Shown: piece by piece, positions 10,435 to 18,357 of the stretch
How positions within the stretch are numbered: the stretch's first letter is position 1
Layout: each line of letters begins with the position of its first letter
Assembly (NCBI RefSeq): GCF_000425945.1
Contig: NZ_AUEK01000008.1
Location: 124,001 to 188,000 of the forward strand
Length of the DNA: 64,000 nucleotides
Direction of reading: 5' to 3'
Origin: Candidatus Solirubrobacter pratensis
GTDB lineage: Bacteria > Actinomycetota > Thermoleophilia > Solirubrobacterales > Solirubrobacteraceae
Translations under genes and position numbers: made by a program
Notes under the pieces: generated by a model
What the model was told of the DNA's origin: nothing
What the model saw: only the letters and a program-made list of their open reading frames with translations
The model's database searches: none

Positions 10435-10712
10435 CCGCGTGACCGTAGCGGCTCCGCGAGCTTCACCACTCCGCGGGCCGTACGGTGAGCGTGATCACCG
10501 CACCCGGAGGAACGCCAGGCTGGTCCGGCGCCGCCCTTGCAGCTCGGCGCGCCGTCGAAGCAGGCGAGCCTGGCGTCGCGCTGGGCGGTCGTCAGCCAGC
10601 CGTCGCTCACGAGCGAGTCCAGGCGCTCCGAGATCAGCGCGCGCAGGGCCGCGGTCACCTTCGCCGCGTCCGCGATCACGAGCGCGGCAAGGATGGGAAG
10701 GATCCGGGTCAT
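10431..10712 (-). CDS. Small exported protein coupled to the Rrf2 gene
   Basis: A 93-residue protein with a hydrophobic N-terminus (MTRILPILAALVIADA) that resembles a weak signal peptide. It continues with a helical segment of the type RLDSLVSDGWLTTAQRDARL and has four cysteines further on. I do not recognise a named family. Support for a real gene is the start at 10712 and a 4-nt GTGA overlap with the downstream Rrf2 gene, which implies coupled translation. It is divergent from xthA. Function unknown. Confidence 0.55.
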   Translation of the reverse strand: MTRILPILAALVIADAAKVTAALRALISERLDSLVSDGWLTTAQRDARLACFDGAPSCKGGAGPAWRSSGCGDHAHRTARGVVKLAEPLRSRG

Positions 10713-10759
10713 GACGCAATAGGGTGCTTTTCCATCCTTGTCTGAACACCTGGAACGCC

Positions 10760-11527
10760 GTGAAGATCGCCACCTGGAACGTCAATTCGCTCAACGCCCG
10801 CCTTCCGAGGGTGCTCGAGCTCCTCGAGCTGCATCACCCGGACCTGCTGCTGATGCAGGAGACCAAGACCGAGCCGGACGCGTTCCCGGACGCCGAATTG
10901 GCCGCCGCCGGCTACCACGCCGTCCACCACTCCGCGGGGCGCTGGGCGGGCGTGGCGATCGCGGCGCCGCTCCAGGTCGCGATCGAGGACCCGTGCGCCG
11001 GCCTAGACGGCGAGCCGGCCGCCGACGAGGCGCGCTGGCTGGAGGCGACCGTCGACGGCATCCGCGTCGCGGCCGTCTACGTCCCCAACGGCCGTGCCGT
11101 CGGCTCACCGTTCTACGAGGACAAGCTCCGCTTCCTGGACGCGATGGCGGAGCGCCTTCGCACGTTCGGCGGCAGCGACTTCCTCGTCGCCGGCGACTTC
11201 AACGTCTGCCCCACCGACCTCGACGTCTACGACCCCGCGGCGTTCGTCGGATCGACCCACGTGACTCCGCCGGAGCGCGAGCGCTTCGCCGCGCTCGTGC
11301 AGGCGGGATCCGTCGACGCGTTCCGCAGCCTCCATCCCGACGAGCCCGGCTTCACCTGGTGGGACTACCGCGCGGGGCACTTCCACAAGAAGATGGGCCT
11401 GCGCATCGACGCGTTCCTGCTCTCCCCCGGCCTCGCCGGGCGCCTGACCGAGTGCGGCATCGACCGCAACTTCCGCAAGGGCAAGAAGCCCTCCGATCAC
11501 GCTCCCCTGCTGGCCGACCTGCGGTAG
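10760..11527 (+). CDS. xthA: Exodeoxyribonuclease III (AP endonuclease)
   Basis: Mg-dependent exonuclease III/AP endonuclease acting in base-excision repair, 255 residues. The start GTG 10760 gives the conserved N-terminus VKIATWNVNSLNARLPRV; a longer frame from 10724 adds 12 residues that are not conserved. Metal and catalytic motifs are MQETKTE, AGDFNVCPTDLDVYDP, the W-rich FTWWDYRAGHFHKKMGLRID and the final SDHAPLLADL histidine. It is the first gene of a plus-strand unit; its end overlaps a minus-strand gene by 31 nt. Confidence 0.93.
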   Translation: MKIATWNVNSLNARLPRVLELLELHHPDLLLMQETKTEPDAFPDAELAAAGYHAVHHSAGRWAGVAIAAPLQVAIEDPCAGLDGEPAADEARWLEATVDGIRVAAVYVPNGRAVGSPFYEDKLRFLDAMAERLRTFGGSDFLVAGDFNVCPTDLDVYDPAAFVGSTHVTPPERERFAALVQAGSVDAFRSLHPDEPGFTWWDYRAGHFHKKMGLRIDAFLLSPGLAGRLTECGIDRNFRKGKKPSDHAPLLADLR

Positions 11528-11910
11528 CGCAGGTCCAGGCGGTCGGTCCGGCCGGACCACTTGAGCGTCATCCGCCAGCACCCCGGCACGGGCATCTCGA
11601 TCCCCGAGGGACCCGGGCCGCCGTCCACGGTCCGGTGCACGGTCCGGCCGCTGTAGTGCCCGTGCACGATCCGCCGGGCGCTGATGCGCAGGTCCGACAG
11701 CGGCTTGACCGGGTCCTTGGCGACCCACAGGATCTTGTTGCCGGCGTCGTTGCTCGGCGGCGCCGTCAGGTCGCCGAAGAGGATCGCGACGATCTCCCCG
11801 TCGCGCCCGAGCACGTGGGGTACCTTCGGCCGCTTCTCGGAGAACCCGGTGCGCGCCCACACGGGAAGGACGCCGCGGTCGGGCGGCGGGCATGGCGGTT
11901 GTGCGATCAC
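11497..11910 (-). CDS. Conserved hypothetical protein, probably truncated at the N-terminus
   Basis: A 137-residue protein. Its middle (VPHVLGRDGEIVAILFGDL, then NKILWVAKDP) and end (GCWRMTLKWSGRTDRLDLRYR) resemble a small beta-rich domain that I recall from exported solirubrobacterial proteins. The usual signal peptide or lipobox is missing here, since the N-terminus is Pro-rich (MIAQPPCPPPDRG). It may therefore be a truncated copy, or the true start may differ. It converges on and overlaps the end of xthA. Confidence 0.5.
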   Translation of the reverse strand: MIAQPPCPPPDRGVLPVWARTGFSEKRPKVPHVLGRDGEIVAILFGDLTAPPSNDAGNKILWVAKDPVKPLSDLRISARRIVHGHYSGRTVHRTVDGGPGPSGIEMPVPGCWRMTLKWSGRTDRLDLRYRRSASRGA

Positions 11911-12005
11911 GGTCCGGTTACACCGCGTGCCGCGGTTCGGTTCCGGGCGCGGCTACGAGACCGTGCGCCTCGCCGGCGACGGGCTCGAGGCGCTCGTCGC
12001 GCTCC

Positions 12006-12566
12006 TCACTGCCCGCCGCTGACCAGGTTCCACTTCCGCACCACGCGGTTCTCCCGCTCGAAGCCGAGCTCGCACACCGCTGCCGTGTCGAGCGCGAAGC
12101 TCGCGCCGCTCGACGGCGGCAGCCCGAGCCACCGGGCGGCGAGCACGCGCAGCACGTGCCCGTGGGCGAACAGCGCGACATCGCCGCCGGCGGCGAGGCA
12201 GCGCGCGATCACGCGGTCGACGCGCGCGCCCACGTCGGCCGGCAGCTCGCCCCCCGGCGCACCATCCACCCAGAGCGACCAGTCAGGGCGGGTGGCGCGG
12301 ATCTCCTGCGTCGTCAGCCCCTCGTACTCGCCGTAGTTGAACTCGACCAGATCCTCGTCGACCTCGCAGCGCATCCCCGCCAGCGCGCAGGTCTCCCGGG
12401 CGCGGGCGAGGGGCGAGGTGAGCGCGAGCGCGAACCGGCGGTCGCGCAGCTTGAGCGCCCGCGCGGCGCGGCGCCCGTGCTCGGTGAGCGGGAGATCGGT
12501 GAAGGACGTGTGCTTGCCGGACAGGCTCCATTCGGTCTGGCCATGGCGGACGAGGACGATCTTCAC
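12006..12566 (-). CDS. Histidine phosphatase family protein
   Basis: Cytoplasmic phosphoglycerate-mutase-like phosphatase of 186 residues. The catalytic LVRHGQTEWS motif sits at the extreme N-terminus, the partner histidine in ALFAHGHVLRVLAARWL and the acidic EFNYGEYEG segment in between. The start is GTG 12566, placed in a GTGA overlap with the upstream M14 peptidase gene. Substrate cannot be told from sequence; members dephosphorylate sugar phosphates, alpha-ribazole phosphate or phosphoproteins. Confidence 0.88.
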   Translation of the reverse strand: MKIVLVRHGQTEWSLSGKHTSFTDLPLTEHGRRAARALKLRDRRFALALTSPLARARETCALAGMRCEVDEDLVEFNYGEYEGLTTQEIRATRPDWSLWVDGAPGGELPADVGARVDRVIARCLAAGGDVALFAHGHVLRVLAARWLGLPPSSGASFALDTAAVCELGFERENRVVRKWNLVSGGQ

Positions 12567-13261
12567 GCCGACGCACGGTACCGGCGCGCGAGCGCGAGGA
12601 CCGCGCCGGCGTGGCGCCCCGCGTCGGCCGGGCCGGAGCGGAGCTCGACGACGAACGCGCTGCCGCCGGGGATCAGGTGGTTCTCCCACCCGACCGCCGT
12701 GCCGCGATAGTCCGGCAGCGAGCGCAGCGGGAGCCCGGTCCGGCGGGCGTACTCGCGCTGGATCGCGGGGTCGGCGCCGCGCTCGCGGACGGTGATCCCC
12801 ATGTGCTGGTGGTAGTAGATCGCGAGCTGCGGGCGCACCCGGCGCACGAGCCGCATGAGCGCGCGCGTCTCCGGCTCCGATCCCGCCCGCGGACCGGGGT
12901 AGTAGGTCCCGCGGGCGCCCGGGCCCCAGCGCCATGGGAAGTTCCGGTTCAGATCCACCCCGCGCGCGTTCTGGCGCGTGCCGAGCGCGCGGCCGTCGGG
13001 ATTCGCGCTCCGCACGAGGTACAGGACGACGCCGTCGGGCCGCGCACGCCGCAGCCGCGCGACGATCGCCTCGCCGGCCGGCTCGTTCCCGTGGACGTCG
13101 CCGACGACGAGGACCCGCACGGGCGCCGCCGGGTCGCCGACCCGCGTCGCGACGATGGCGCGGCCCCGGACCGAGTGGCCGGCGACGATCGAGGAGGAGA
13201 CGCGCGAAGGCAGCGCGATCGTCGCCACCCCCAAGCACGCGATCGCGGCCGCTCGCCTCAC
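12563..13261 (-). CDS. Secreted M14-family zinc carboxypeptidase
   Basis: Exported metallopeptidase of 232 residues, similar to the MpaA/murein tripeptide amidase group. A signal peptide (VRRAAAIACLGVATIALPS) precedes the domain. Zinc ligands are H and E in GDVHGNEPAGEA and a histidine in AIYYHQHMG. The arginine-binding DLNRNFPWRW motif and the catalytic glutamate in FVVELRSG are intact. It probably trims cell-wall peptides (inference from family). GTG 13261 is 25 nt from the divergent amine oxidase start, so the two promoters must overlap. Confidence 0.85.
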   Translation of the reverse strand: MRRAAAIACLGVATIALPSRVSSSIVAGHSVRGRAIVATRVGDPAAPVRVLVVGDVHGNEPAGEAIVARLRRARPDGVVLYLVRSANPDGRALGTRQNARGVDLNRNFPWRWGPGARGTYYPGPRAGSEPETRALMRLVRRVRPQLAIYYHQHMGITVRERGADPAIQREYARRTGLPLRSLPDYRGTAVGWENHLIPGGSAFVVELRSGPADAGRHAGAVLALARRYRASA

Positions 13262-13286
13262 GCTCGCGTTGTAGCGTCTCGGGGCA

Positions 13287-14408
13287 ATGGAGCGCGTCGT
13301 CATCGTCGGGGCCGGGACGTTCGGCGCCTCGCTCGCCTGGTGGTGCGCCCGCGACGGCGACGACGTGGTGCTGGTCGACCAGTTCCAGCCCGGCGACGTC
13401 CGCGCCACGTCGGGCGGCGAGACGCGGCTGATTCGCTGCACGCACGGCGCGGACGCCGACTACACGCGGATGGCGCGCCGCGCCCGCACGCTCTGGCGCG
13501 AGCTCGAGCAGGAGTCCGGCGCGGACCTGATGAGCGAGTGCGGGGTGAGCTGGTTCGCGCACCGCGAGGCCGGCTGGGAGGCGGAGTCGCTGCGCGTCCT
13601 CGACGAGCTGGGGATCCCCGTGCACCGCCTCAGCGTCGAGGAGGCCGCGAGGCTCTTCCCCTCGTTCGACGGCGACGACCTCGAATGGGTCCTGCACGAG
13701 CCCGAGGCCGGCGTGCTGCGCGCCCAGAAGGCCGTCCAGACGCTCACGGCGCAGGCGCGAGCCCAGGGCGCCCGCATCCTCAACGCCCGCGCGACGCCGG
13801 ACGGCGACCGCGTGCGGGCCGGAGGCGAGATCCTCGAGGGCGACCGGGTCGTGTGGTCCTGCGGCGGCTGGCTCGCGGGCCTGTTCCCCGAGCACGTGAC
13901 CCTCCGGGTCACCCGCCAGGAGCTGTTCTTCTTCGACGGCGGCCCCGCCTGGCAGGCTGCGCCCGGCTGGGTCGACTACGACCGCGCCTTCTACGGCACC
14001 GGCGACCTCGACGGGCTCGGCGTCAAGATCGCATGGGATCAGGAGGGCCCGCCGCTCGATCCCGACGCCGACCTGCCCGGCCCGTCCGAGCACGTCGAGC
14101 GGATCTCGCGCGAGTACGCCGCGCAGCGCTTCCCGGCCCTCGCAGAAGCGCTCTTGACCGGCTCCAAGCGCTGCCGCTACGAGATCTCGCCCGACTCGCA
14201 CTTCATCGCGGCGCCGCATCCCGAGCACGACCGCGTCTGGCTCGTCGGCGGCGGCTCCGGCCACGGCTTCAAGCACGGCCCGGCGATGGCCGAGCGGATC
14301 ACGGCCGCCTGGCGCGACGGCGCGCCGCTGCCGCCGCGCTTCGCCCTCGGCGCCCGGCAGTACGCCGCCTCGCTGCGCAGCGCCGGATCGAACGTGGAGC
14401 CGAACTGA
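13287..14408 (+). CDS. FAD-dependent amine oxidase, monomeric sarcosine oxidase-like
   Basis: FAD oxidoreductase of the DAO family, 373 residues. The dinucleotide-binding motif is VVIVGAGTFGASLAWW at the N-terminus. Near the C-terminus, GSKRCRYEISPDSHF places a cysteine where monomeric sarcosine oxidase and N-methyltryptophan oxidase attach FAD covalently, and GGGSGHGFKHGP matches the substrate-side loop. It probably oxidises a secondary amine or N-methyl amino acid. A TAGCGT box lies 9 nt before the ATG. One nucleotide separates it from the HAD gene downstream. Confidence 0.85.
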   Translation: MERVVIVGAGTFGASLAWWCARDGDDVVLVDQFQPGDVRATSGGETRLIRCTHGADADYTRMARRARTLWRELEQESGADLMSECGVSWFAHREAGWEAESLRVLDELGIPVHRLSVEEAARLFPSFDGDDLEWVLHEPEAGVLRAQKAVQTLTAQARAQGARILNARATPDGDRVRAGGEILEGDRVVWSCGGWLAGLFPEHVTLRVTRQELFFFDGGPAWQAAPGWVDYDRAFYGTGDLDGLGVKIAWDQEGPPLDPDADLPGPSEHVERISREYAAQRFPALAEALLTGSKRCRYEISPDSHFIAAPHPEHDRVWLVGGGSGHGFKHGPAMAERITAAWRDGAPLPPRFALGARQYAASLRSAGSNVEPN

Positions 14409-14409
14409 G

Positions 14410-15072
14410 ATGCCCGCCCTGATCTTCGATCTCGACGGCACGCTCGTCGACACCGTCTACGCGCACGTGTTCAGCTGGCAGCGCGCGCTCGCCGACCACG
14501 GCATGGACATCCCCGGCTGGCGGATCCACCGCCGCATCGGCATGAGCGGCGGGCTCTTCACGCGCGCCGTCGGGCGCGAGCTCGGCCACGACCTCAGCGA
14601 AGCGCAGGCCGAGGAGCTCCAGGGCCGCCACGACCGGCTGTTCCGCGAGCTGCTCCCGCCCGCGGCCCGCCGCCCCCTCCCCGGGGCCAAGGGGCTGCTC
14701 GCCGAGCTGCGGCAGAAGGGCGTCACGCACGGCATCGCGACCTCCGGCCGCCGCCCCGGCATCGATCCCTCGCTCGCGTCGCTCGAGGTCCCGGACGAGA
14801 TGGTCGTGGTCCAGCGCGGCGACGTCGCCCGCGCCAAGCCCGAGCCGGACCTGTTCATCGAGTGCGCCCGTCGCCTGGGCGCCGATCCCGAGATCTGCTT
14901 CGTCGTCGGCGACGCGGTCTGGGACCTGCTCGCCGCGCGCCGCGCCGGCATGCTCTCGATCGGCCTGCTGTCCGGCGGCTACGGCGCCGACGAGCTCTAC
15001 CGCGCCGGCGCGTACCTGGTCTACCGCGACGCGGCCGAGCTGCGCGAGTCGCTGGACGAGCTCGGCCTCTGA
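14410..15072 (+). CDS. HAD-family phosphatase (phosphoglycolate phosphatase-like)
   Basis: Cytoplasmic HAD subfamily IA hydrolase of 220 residues. Motif I is DLDGTLVDT with the nucleophile and acid Asp pair, motif II is ATSGRRPG, motif III lysine lies in RAKPEPDLF and motif IV is VVGDAVWDLLAA. A four-helix cap sits between motifs I and II. It follows the amine oxidase by one nucleotide, so it is cotranscribed. Phosphoglycolate or beta-phosphoglucomutase-like activity are both possible. Confidence 0.85.
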   Translation: MPALIFDLDGTLVDTVYAHVFSWQRALADHGMDIPGWRIHRRIGMSGGLFTRAVGRELGHDLSEAQAEELQGRHDRLFRELLPPAARRPLPGAKGLLAELRQKGVTHGIATSGRRPGIDPSLASLEVPDEMVVVQRGDVARAKPEPDLFIECARRLGADPEICFVVGDAVWDLLAARRAGMLSIGLLSGGYGADELYRAGAYLVYRDAAELRESLDELGL

Positions 15073-15114
15073 GCCGCGTGTAGCACCGCCCGCGCCCCGG
15101 GTAGCCATCCGCGT

Positions 15115-15882
15115 ATGGCCCCACGCTCGATCTGGAACGGCGCCATCGCGTTCGGGCTCGTGCAGGTCCCGATCAAGGTGTACTCGGCGACCGAGTCCAA
15201 GACCGTGCACTTCCACGAGGTCCACGCCAAAGACGACAGCCGGATCGAGCACCGCCGCATCTGCCCGCACGAGGACAAGGAGGTCCCCTACGACGAGATC
15301 GTCAAGGGCTTCGAGGTCAAGCAGGGCGAGTGGGTCGAGCTGACCGACGACGAGATCGCCGCCGCGGCGGGCCCGCGCTCGAAGCTCATCGACGTCGACC
15401 ACTTCGTGCCCGCCGGCGAGATCGACCCCGACTTCTACGAGCGCGGCTACTACGTCGGCGCGGGCGACAAGGGCGACGAGGCCTACGCGCTGCTGCATGC
15501 CGCGCTGGAGAAGACCGGCCGCGCCGCGGTCGGCAAATGGGTCTTCCACGATCGCGAGCGCACGGTCGTGATCCGTGTGCATGACTCCGCCCTCGCCCTG
15601 CACACGCTGCGCTTCGCGGCCGACCTCGTGGACCCCGAGGACTTCGATCTCCCACGCGTGCGCAAGAAGCCCACCGACCGCGAGATCAAGATGGCGACCT
15701 CGCTCGTCGAGGGGCTGCACGTCCGCTTCAAGCCCGAGGACTATGAGGACGAGTACCGCGACGCCGTGCTCGAGGTCGTCAAGGCGAAGGCCGAGGGCCG
15801 CAACATCGAGGCGCCGGAGCCGGAGGAGGCGGACGACTCCTCGGACCTGCTCGCCGCGCTGGAAGCGAGCGTGAAAGGCTGA
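15115..15882 (+). CDS. ku: Non-homologous end-joining protein Ku (first paralogue)
   Basis: Bacterial Ku, a DNA-end binding ring for NHEJ, 255 residues. It begins MAPRSIWNGAIAFGLVQVPIKVYSAT, the conserved Ku core opening, followed by HFHEVHAKDDSRIEHRRICP and the bridge region. The C-terminus is acidic (ending EEADDSSDLLAALEASVKG) rather than lysine-rich. Its TGA overlaps the start of the second ku gene (TGATG). No ligD is in the window. The likely partner is the adjacent paralogue or a distant LigD. Confidence 0.93.
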   Translation: MAPRSIWNGAIAFGLVQVPIKVYSATESKTVHFHEVHAKDDSRIEHRRICPHEDKEVPYDEIVKGFEVKQGEWVELTDDEIAAAAGPRSKLIDVDHFVPAGEIDPDFYERGYYVGAGDKGDEAYALLHAALEKTGRAAVGKWVFHDRERTVVIRVHDSALALHTLRFAADLVDPEDFDLPRVRKKPTDREIKMATSLVEGLHVRFKPEDYEDEYRDAVLEVVKAKAEGRNIEAPEPEEADDSSDLLAALEASVKG

Positions 15883-16655
15883 TGGCGCGCTCGCTGTGGA
15901 AGGGCTCGCTCAGCTTCGGGCTCGTCAACGTCCCGGTCGCGCTGCTGAGCGGCGTGCGGGACACCGACCTGCACTTCCGGCAGCTGCACGCGAACGACCA
16001 CACGCCCGTCGAGACCCGGCGCTTCTGCGCCGAGGAGGACGCCGAGGTCCCGTTCGAGGAGATCGCGCACGGCTATGAGACCGACGACGGGGACCTGATC
16101 GTCCTGACCGACGCCGAGCTCGCCACCGCCGCCCCGCGCAAGACCCGCACGATCGAGATCGAGGCGTTCGCCGACCTCGAAGAGATCGACCCGATCTACT
16201 TCGATCACCCGTACGTGCTGATGCCCGACGGCGAGAGCGAGGGCACCCAGCGCGCCTACCGGCTGCTCGTCGAGGTGATGGAGCGCAGCGAGCGGGCGGC
16301 GCTCGGCCGCTTCGTCCTGCGCACCAAGGAGTACCTCGTGCTCGTCCGGGCCCGCCGCGAGCGGCTGGTGCTCACGACGATGCGCTTCCACGACGAGGTC
16401 CGCGAGCCGCCCAAGCCGCGCAGGAAGAAGCCGGCGAAGAAGCAGCTCGACCGGGCGGTCGCGCTGATCGAGGCGCTCGGCTGCCCGTGGGAGCCCGAGC
16501 GCTGCGAGGACGACTACGAGAAGCGGCTCAAGAAGATCGTGCGCGACAAGGAGAAGGGCAAGACCGTCAAGGTGCCCGAGGCCGAGGAGAAGCCGTCGCC
16601 GATCGAGGACCTGATGGCCGCGCTGGAGCGCTCGCTCCAGGAGGTCAGCGCGTGA
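15882..16655 (+). CDS. ku: Non-homologous end-joining protein Ku (second paralogue)
   Basis: A second, clearly diverged Ku of 257 residues beginning MARSLWKGSLSFGLVNVPVALLSGV. The Ku core is complete and the basic stretch KPRRKKPAKKQLDRAVALIEAL precedes a C-terminus rich in Lys and Glu. It is coupled to the first ku by a one-base overlap, so both are made together and could form a heterodimer (inference). Its 3' end overlaps the frameshifted DUF72 gene on the other strand by 11 nt. Confidence 0.93.
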   Translation: MARSLWKGSLSFGLVNVPVALLSGVRDTDLHFRQLHANDHTPVETRRFCAEEDAEVPFEEIAHGYETDDGDLIVLTDAELATAAPRKTRTIEIEAFADLEEIDPIYFDHPYVLMPDGESEGTQRAYRLLVEVMERSERAALGRFVLRTKEYLVLVRARRERLVLTTMRFHDEVREPPKPRRKKPAKKQLDRAVALIEALGCPWEPERCEDDYEKRLKKIVRDKEKGKTVKVPEAEEKPSPIEDLMAALERSLQEVSA

Positions 16656-17488
16656 GCTCGCGCAGCCGCGCCGCCGAGTCCAGCGCGTGCTCGCCGTTGG
16701 CGAGGATGCAGACGACGTCCTCGGCCTGCGCCCCGAGCGTTTTCGACCCGCTGCGTCAGGTCGGCGAGCTCCTCGTCCGTGTAGCGGTGGTCGAAGCGCT
16801 CAGCCGCCGAGCGGCCGTGCAGGTAGCCCTCGGCGTTGCGCCCGTGCGCACGCAGGTAGGCGAGGTCCGAGCGCGTGACGGCGTCGACCGCCGGCATCGC
16901 GACCGGCGCGTCGACCTCCGGCGCGTCGACCGCCACCCACACCGCGCCGGCCTCCCGGAACCACGCCAGCGTCGCCTCCGCGTCGCCCAGCCACGCCTTG
17001 TGTCGCAGCTCGACCGCGACCGGCACCGGCGCGAGCCCTCCGATCACCGGCTCGAGCTCCTCGAGCGCGTGGTCGGGCGGCCGGAACGCGGGCGTGAGCT
17101 GGAGCAGGAACGTGCGCAGGCGTCCGGCCCCGTGCAGCGGCTCGAACACGTCGCGCGTGGCTTGCAGCAGGCCCTCCTGCAGCGCGTCGTCGAGCACCAC
17201 GCGCCCGCGCTCGGTGACCTCGACGTCGTCGCGCAGCGCCGTCGGCAGCGACTTCAGCGGCGCGGCGTGGCGCGACAGCGCGCGATGCAGCTTGACGGCG
17301 AAGGAGAACCCGCCAGGGGTGATCTTCACCCAGCGCTCGACCGTCCGCCGCGACGGCAGCGCGTAGAACGACGAGTCGACCTCGACCGCGTCGACGCGCT
17401 CCGCCAGCGACGCGAGCCGGTCGCGCGCCTCGACGCCCTTCGGGTACCAGCCCGGGACCGACCAGCCTCCGGTGCCGACGACGATCAT
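16645..17488 (-). pseudogene. DUF72 family protein, broken by a one-base frameshift
   Basis: DUF72 (YecE-like TIM-barrel) protein of unknown role. From ATG 17488 the frame reads MIVVGTGGWSVPGWYPKG and follows the family through YTDEELADLTQRVE. Then, at an A-run (T-run at 16740-16743 on the plus strand), it slips into low-complexity Arg-rich sequence. Dropping one A restores TLGAQAEDVVCILANGEH and a proper end at 16645 (LRELTR then TGA), about 280 residues in total. It is either a real frameshift or a homopolymer sequencing error. Upstream it overlaps the zinc-ribbon gene by 4 nt. Confidence 0.8.
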
Positions 17489-17721
17489 GGGCGCGGCGAG
17501 GTCAGGTGCCAGCCGCCGCAGACCGGGCACTGGTAGGCGACCGAGCGGTTGCCGCGGCCGGGCACGTGCATGAGCGACATCGCGCGCGCCTCGCTCTCGG
17601 TCTCGTAGCGATCCTTCGCCGCGCAGGCGGCGCGCGCCCGCCGCTCGCGCTCCAGCCCGGCATCGACGCGCGGGACGCCGGCGTGGCGCGCGACCGGCCG
17701 GCGGGGATGGCGGCGCGGCAC
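17485..17721 (-). CDS. Small zinc-ribbon-like protein
   Basis: A 78-residue basic protein ending in YQCPVCGGWHLTS, a CPxCG zinc knuckle found in short actinobacterial and phage-type proteins. A second cysteine is in RAACAAKDRYE. Its stop overlaps the DUF72 start (ATGA), and it begins 4 nt after the GNAT gene stop, so it belongs to the same transcript. The specific role is unknown; nucleic-acid binding is only a possibility. Confidence 0.6.
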   Translation of the reverse strand: MPRRHPRRPVARHAGVPRVDAGLERERRARAACAAKDRYETESEARAMSLMHVPGRGNRSVAYQCPVCGGWHLTSPRP

Positions 17722-17725
17722 CGGC

Positions 17726-18172
17726 TCACAGCTCCCGCTCGTAGAAGTACGTGATCGGGCCGCCCGCCCGCTCGCGGTTGATGAAGCCGAGGCTCTCGTA
17801 CAGCGCGCGGGCGGCGACGTCGTCCTCGCTCGTGCCGAGGTCCATGTGGTCGGCGCCGCGCTCGCGCGCGTGCTCGATCGCGGCCTCCAGCAGCGCGCGC
17901 CCGATCCCCCGCCCGCGCAGCGGCGGCACGACGTAGAGCTCCGCGAGGTAGCACTCGAGCGCCTCGCTCCAGATCGACGGGCGGAAGCGCAGCACGGCGA
18001 TCGCGTCCGGTCCTCCGCCGCCCAGCAGCACGCTCGTGTCGAGGTCGAGCAGCGTGCGGAAGCGCTCGGCGAGCTGCGCCGGCGACGGCGTCGGATCGTC
18101 GTACTCGGTGTTGAACGCGTGCAGGAGCCGGCCGATGTGGTCGACGTCCTCGAGGCCCGCCACCCGGATCAT
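17726..18172 (-). CDS. GNAT-family N-acetyltransferase
   Basis: Acetyl-CoA dependent acetyltransferase of 148 residues. The start ATG 18172 gives MIRVAGLEDVDHIGRLLHAFN. The acetyl-CoA binding motif A is VVPPLRGRGIGRALLEAAIEHARERG, preceded by the LAELYV strand, and motif B is ARALYESLGFINRE. Substrate cannot be predicted. A longer open frame upstream is low-complexity and was rejected. Confidence 0.85.
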   Translation of the reverse strand: MIRVAGLEDVDHIGRLLHAFNTEYDDPTPSPAQLAERFRTLLDLDTSVLLGGGGPDAIAVLRFRPSIWSEALECYLAELYVVPPLRGRGIGRALLEAAIEHARERGADHMDLGTSEDDVAARALYESLGFINRERAGGPITYFYEREL

Positions 18173-18183
18173 CGGACCGGAGG

Positions 18184-18357
18184 CTAGCCGAGCAGCTCGG
18201 CGACGATCTCGGCCGCCGGCTGGATCGCCTTGACGGCGCCGGCGGCCTGCGCGGCGTAGAACGGCCTCGCGTCGATCGCGCCCGTCGAGTCGGGCGTGGG
18301 TGGCTGGGGATCGAAGCGCTCCGCGTCGAGCACCGGCGGGACACCAATCAAGCCTAC
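18184..18357 (-). pseudogene. C-terminal remnant, nitronate monooxygenase-like
   Basis: About 58 codons read GLIGVPPVLDAERFDPQPP, then ARPFYAAQAAGAVKAIQPAAEIVAELLG and a TAG. The ending pattern (Y-A-x-Q-A-x-G then PAAEIV) resembles the C-terminus of nitronate monooxygenases (2-nitropropane dioxygenase family). No start codon with a family N-terminus exists upstream, where the GH130 gene ends. It is most likely the tail of a deleted gene. The family link is tentative. Confidence 0.4.

Noticed and set aside
11684-12022. Plus-strand frame ending GYETVRLAGDGLEALVALLTARR
   Set aside because: Only the last 25 residues look protein-like; most lies opposite another candidate gene, so at best it is a short relic.
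15115-18172. Defence island around ku, the zinc-ribbon protein and GNAT
   Set aside because: No nuclease, methylase, helicase or toxin-antitoxin pair is nearby; these are ordinary repair and housekeeping genes.
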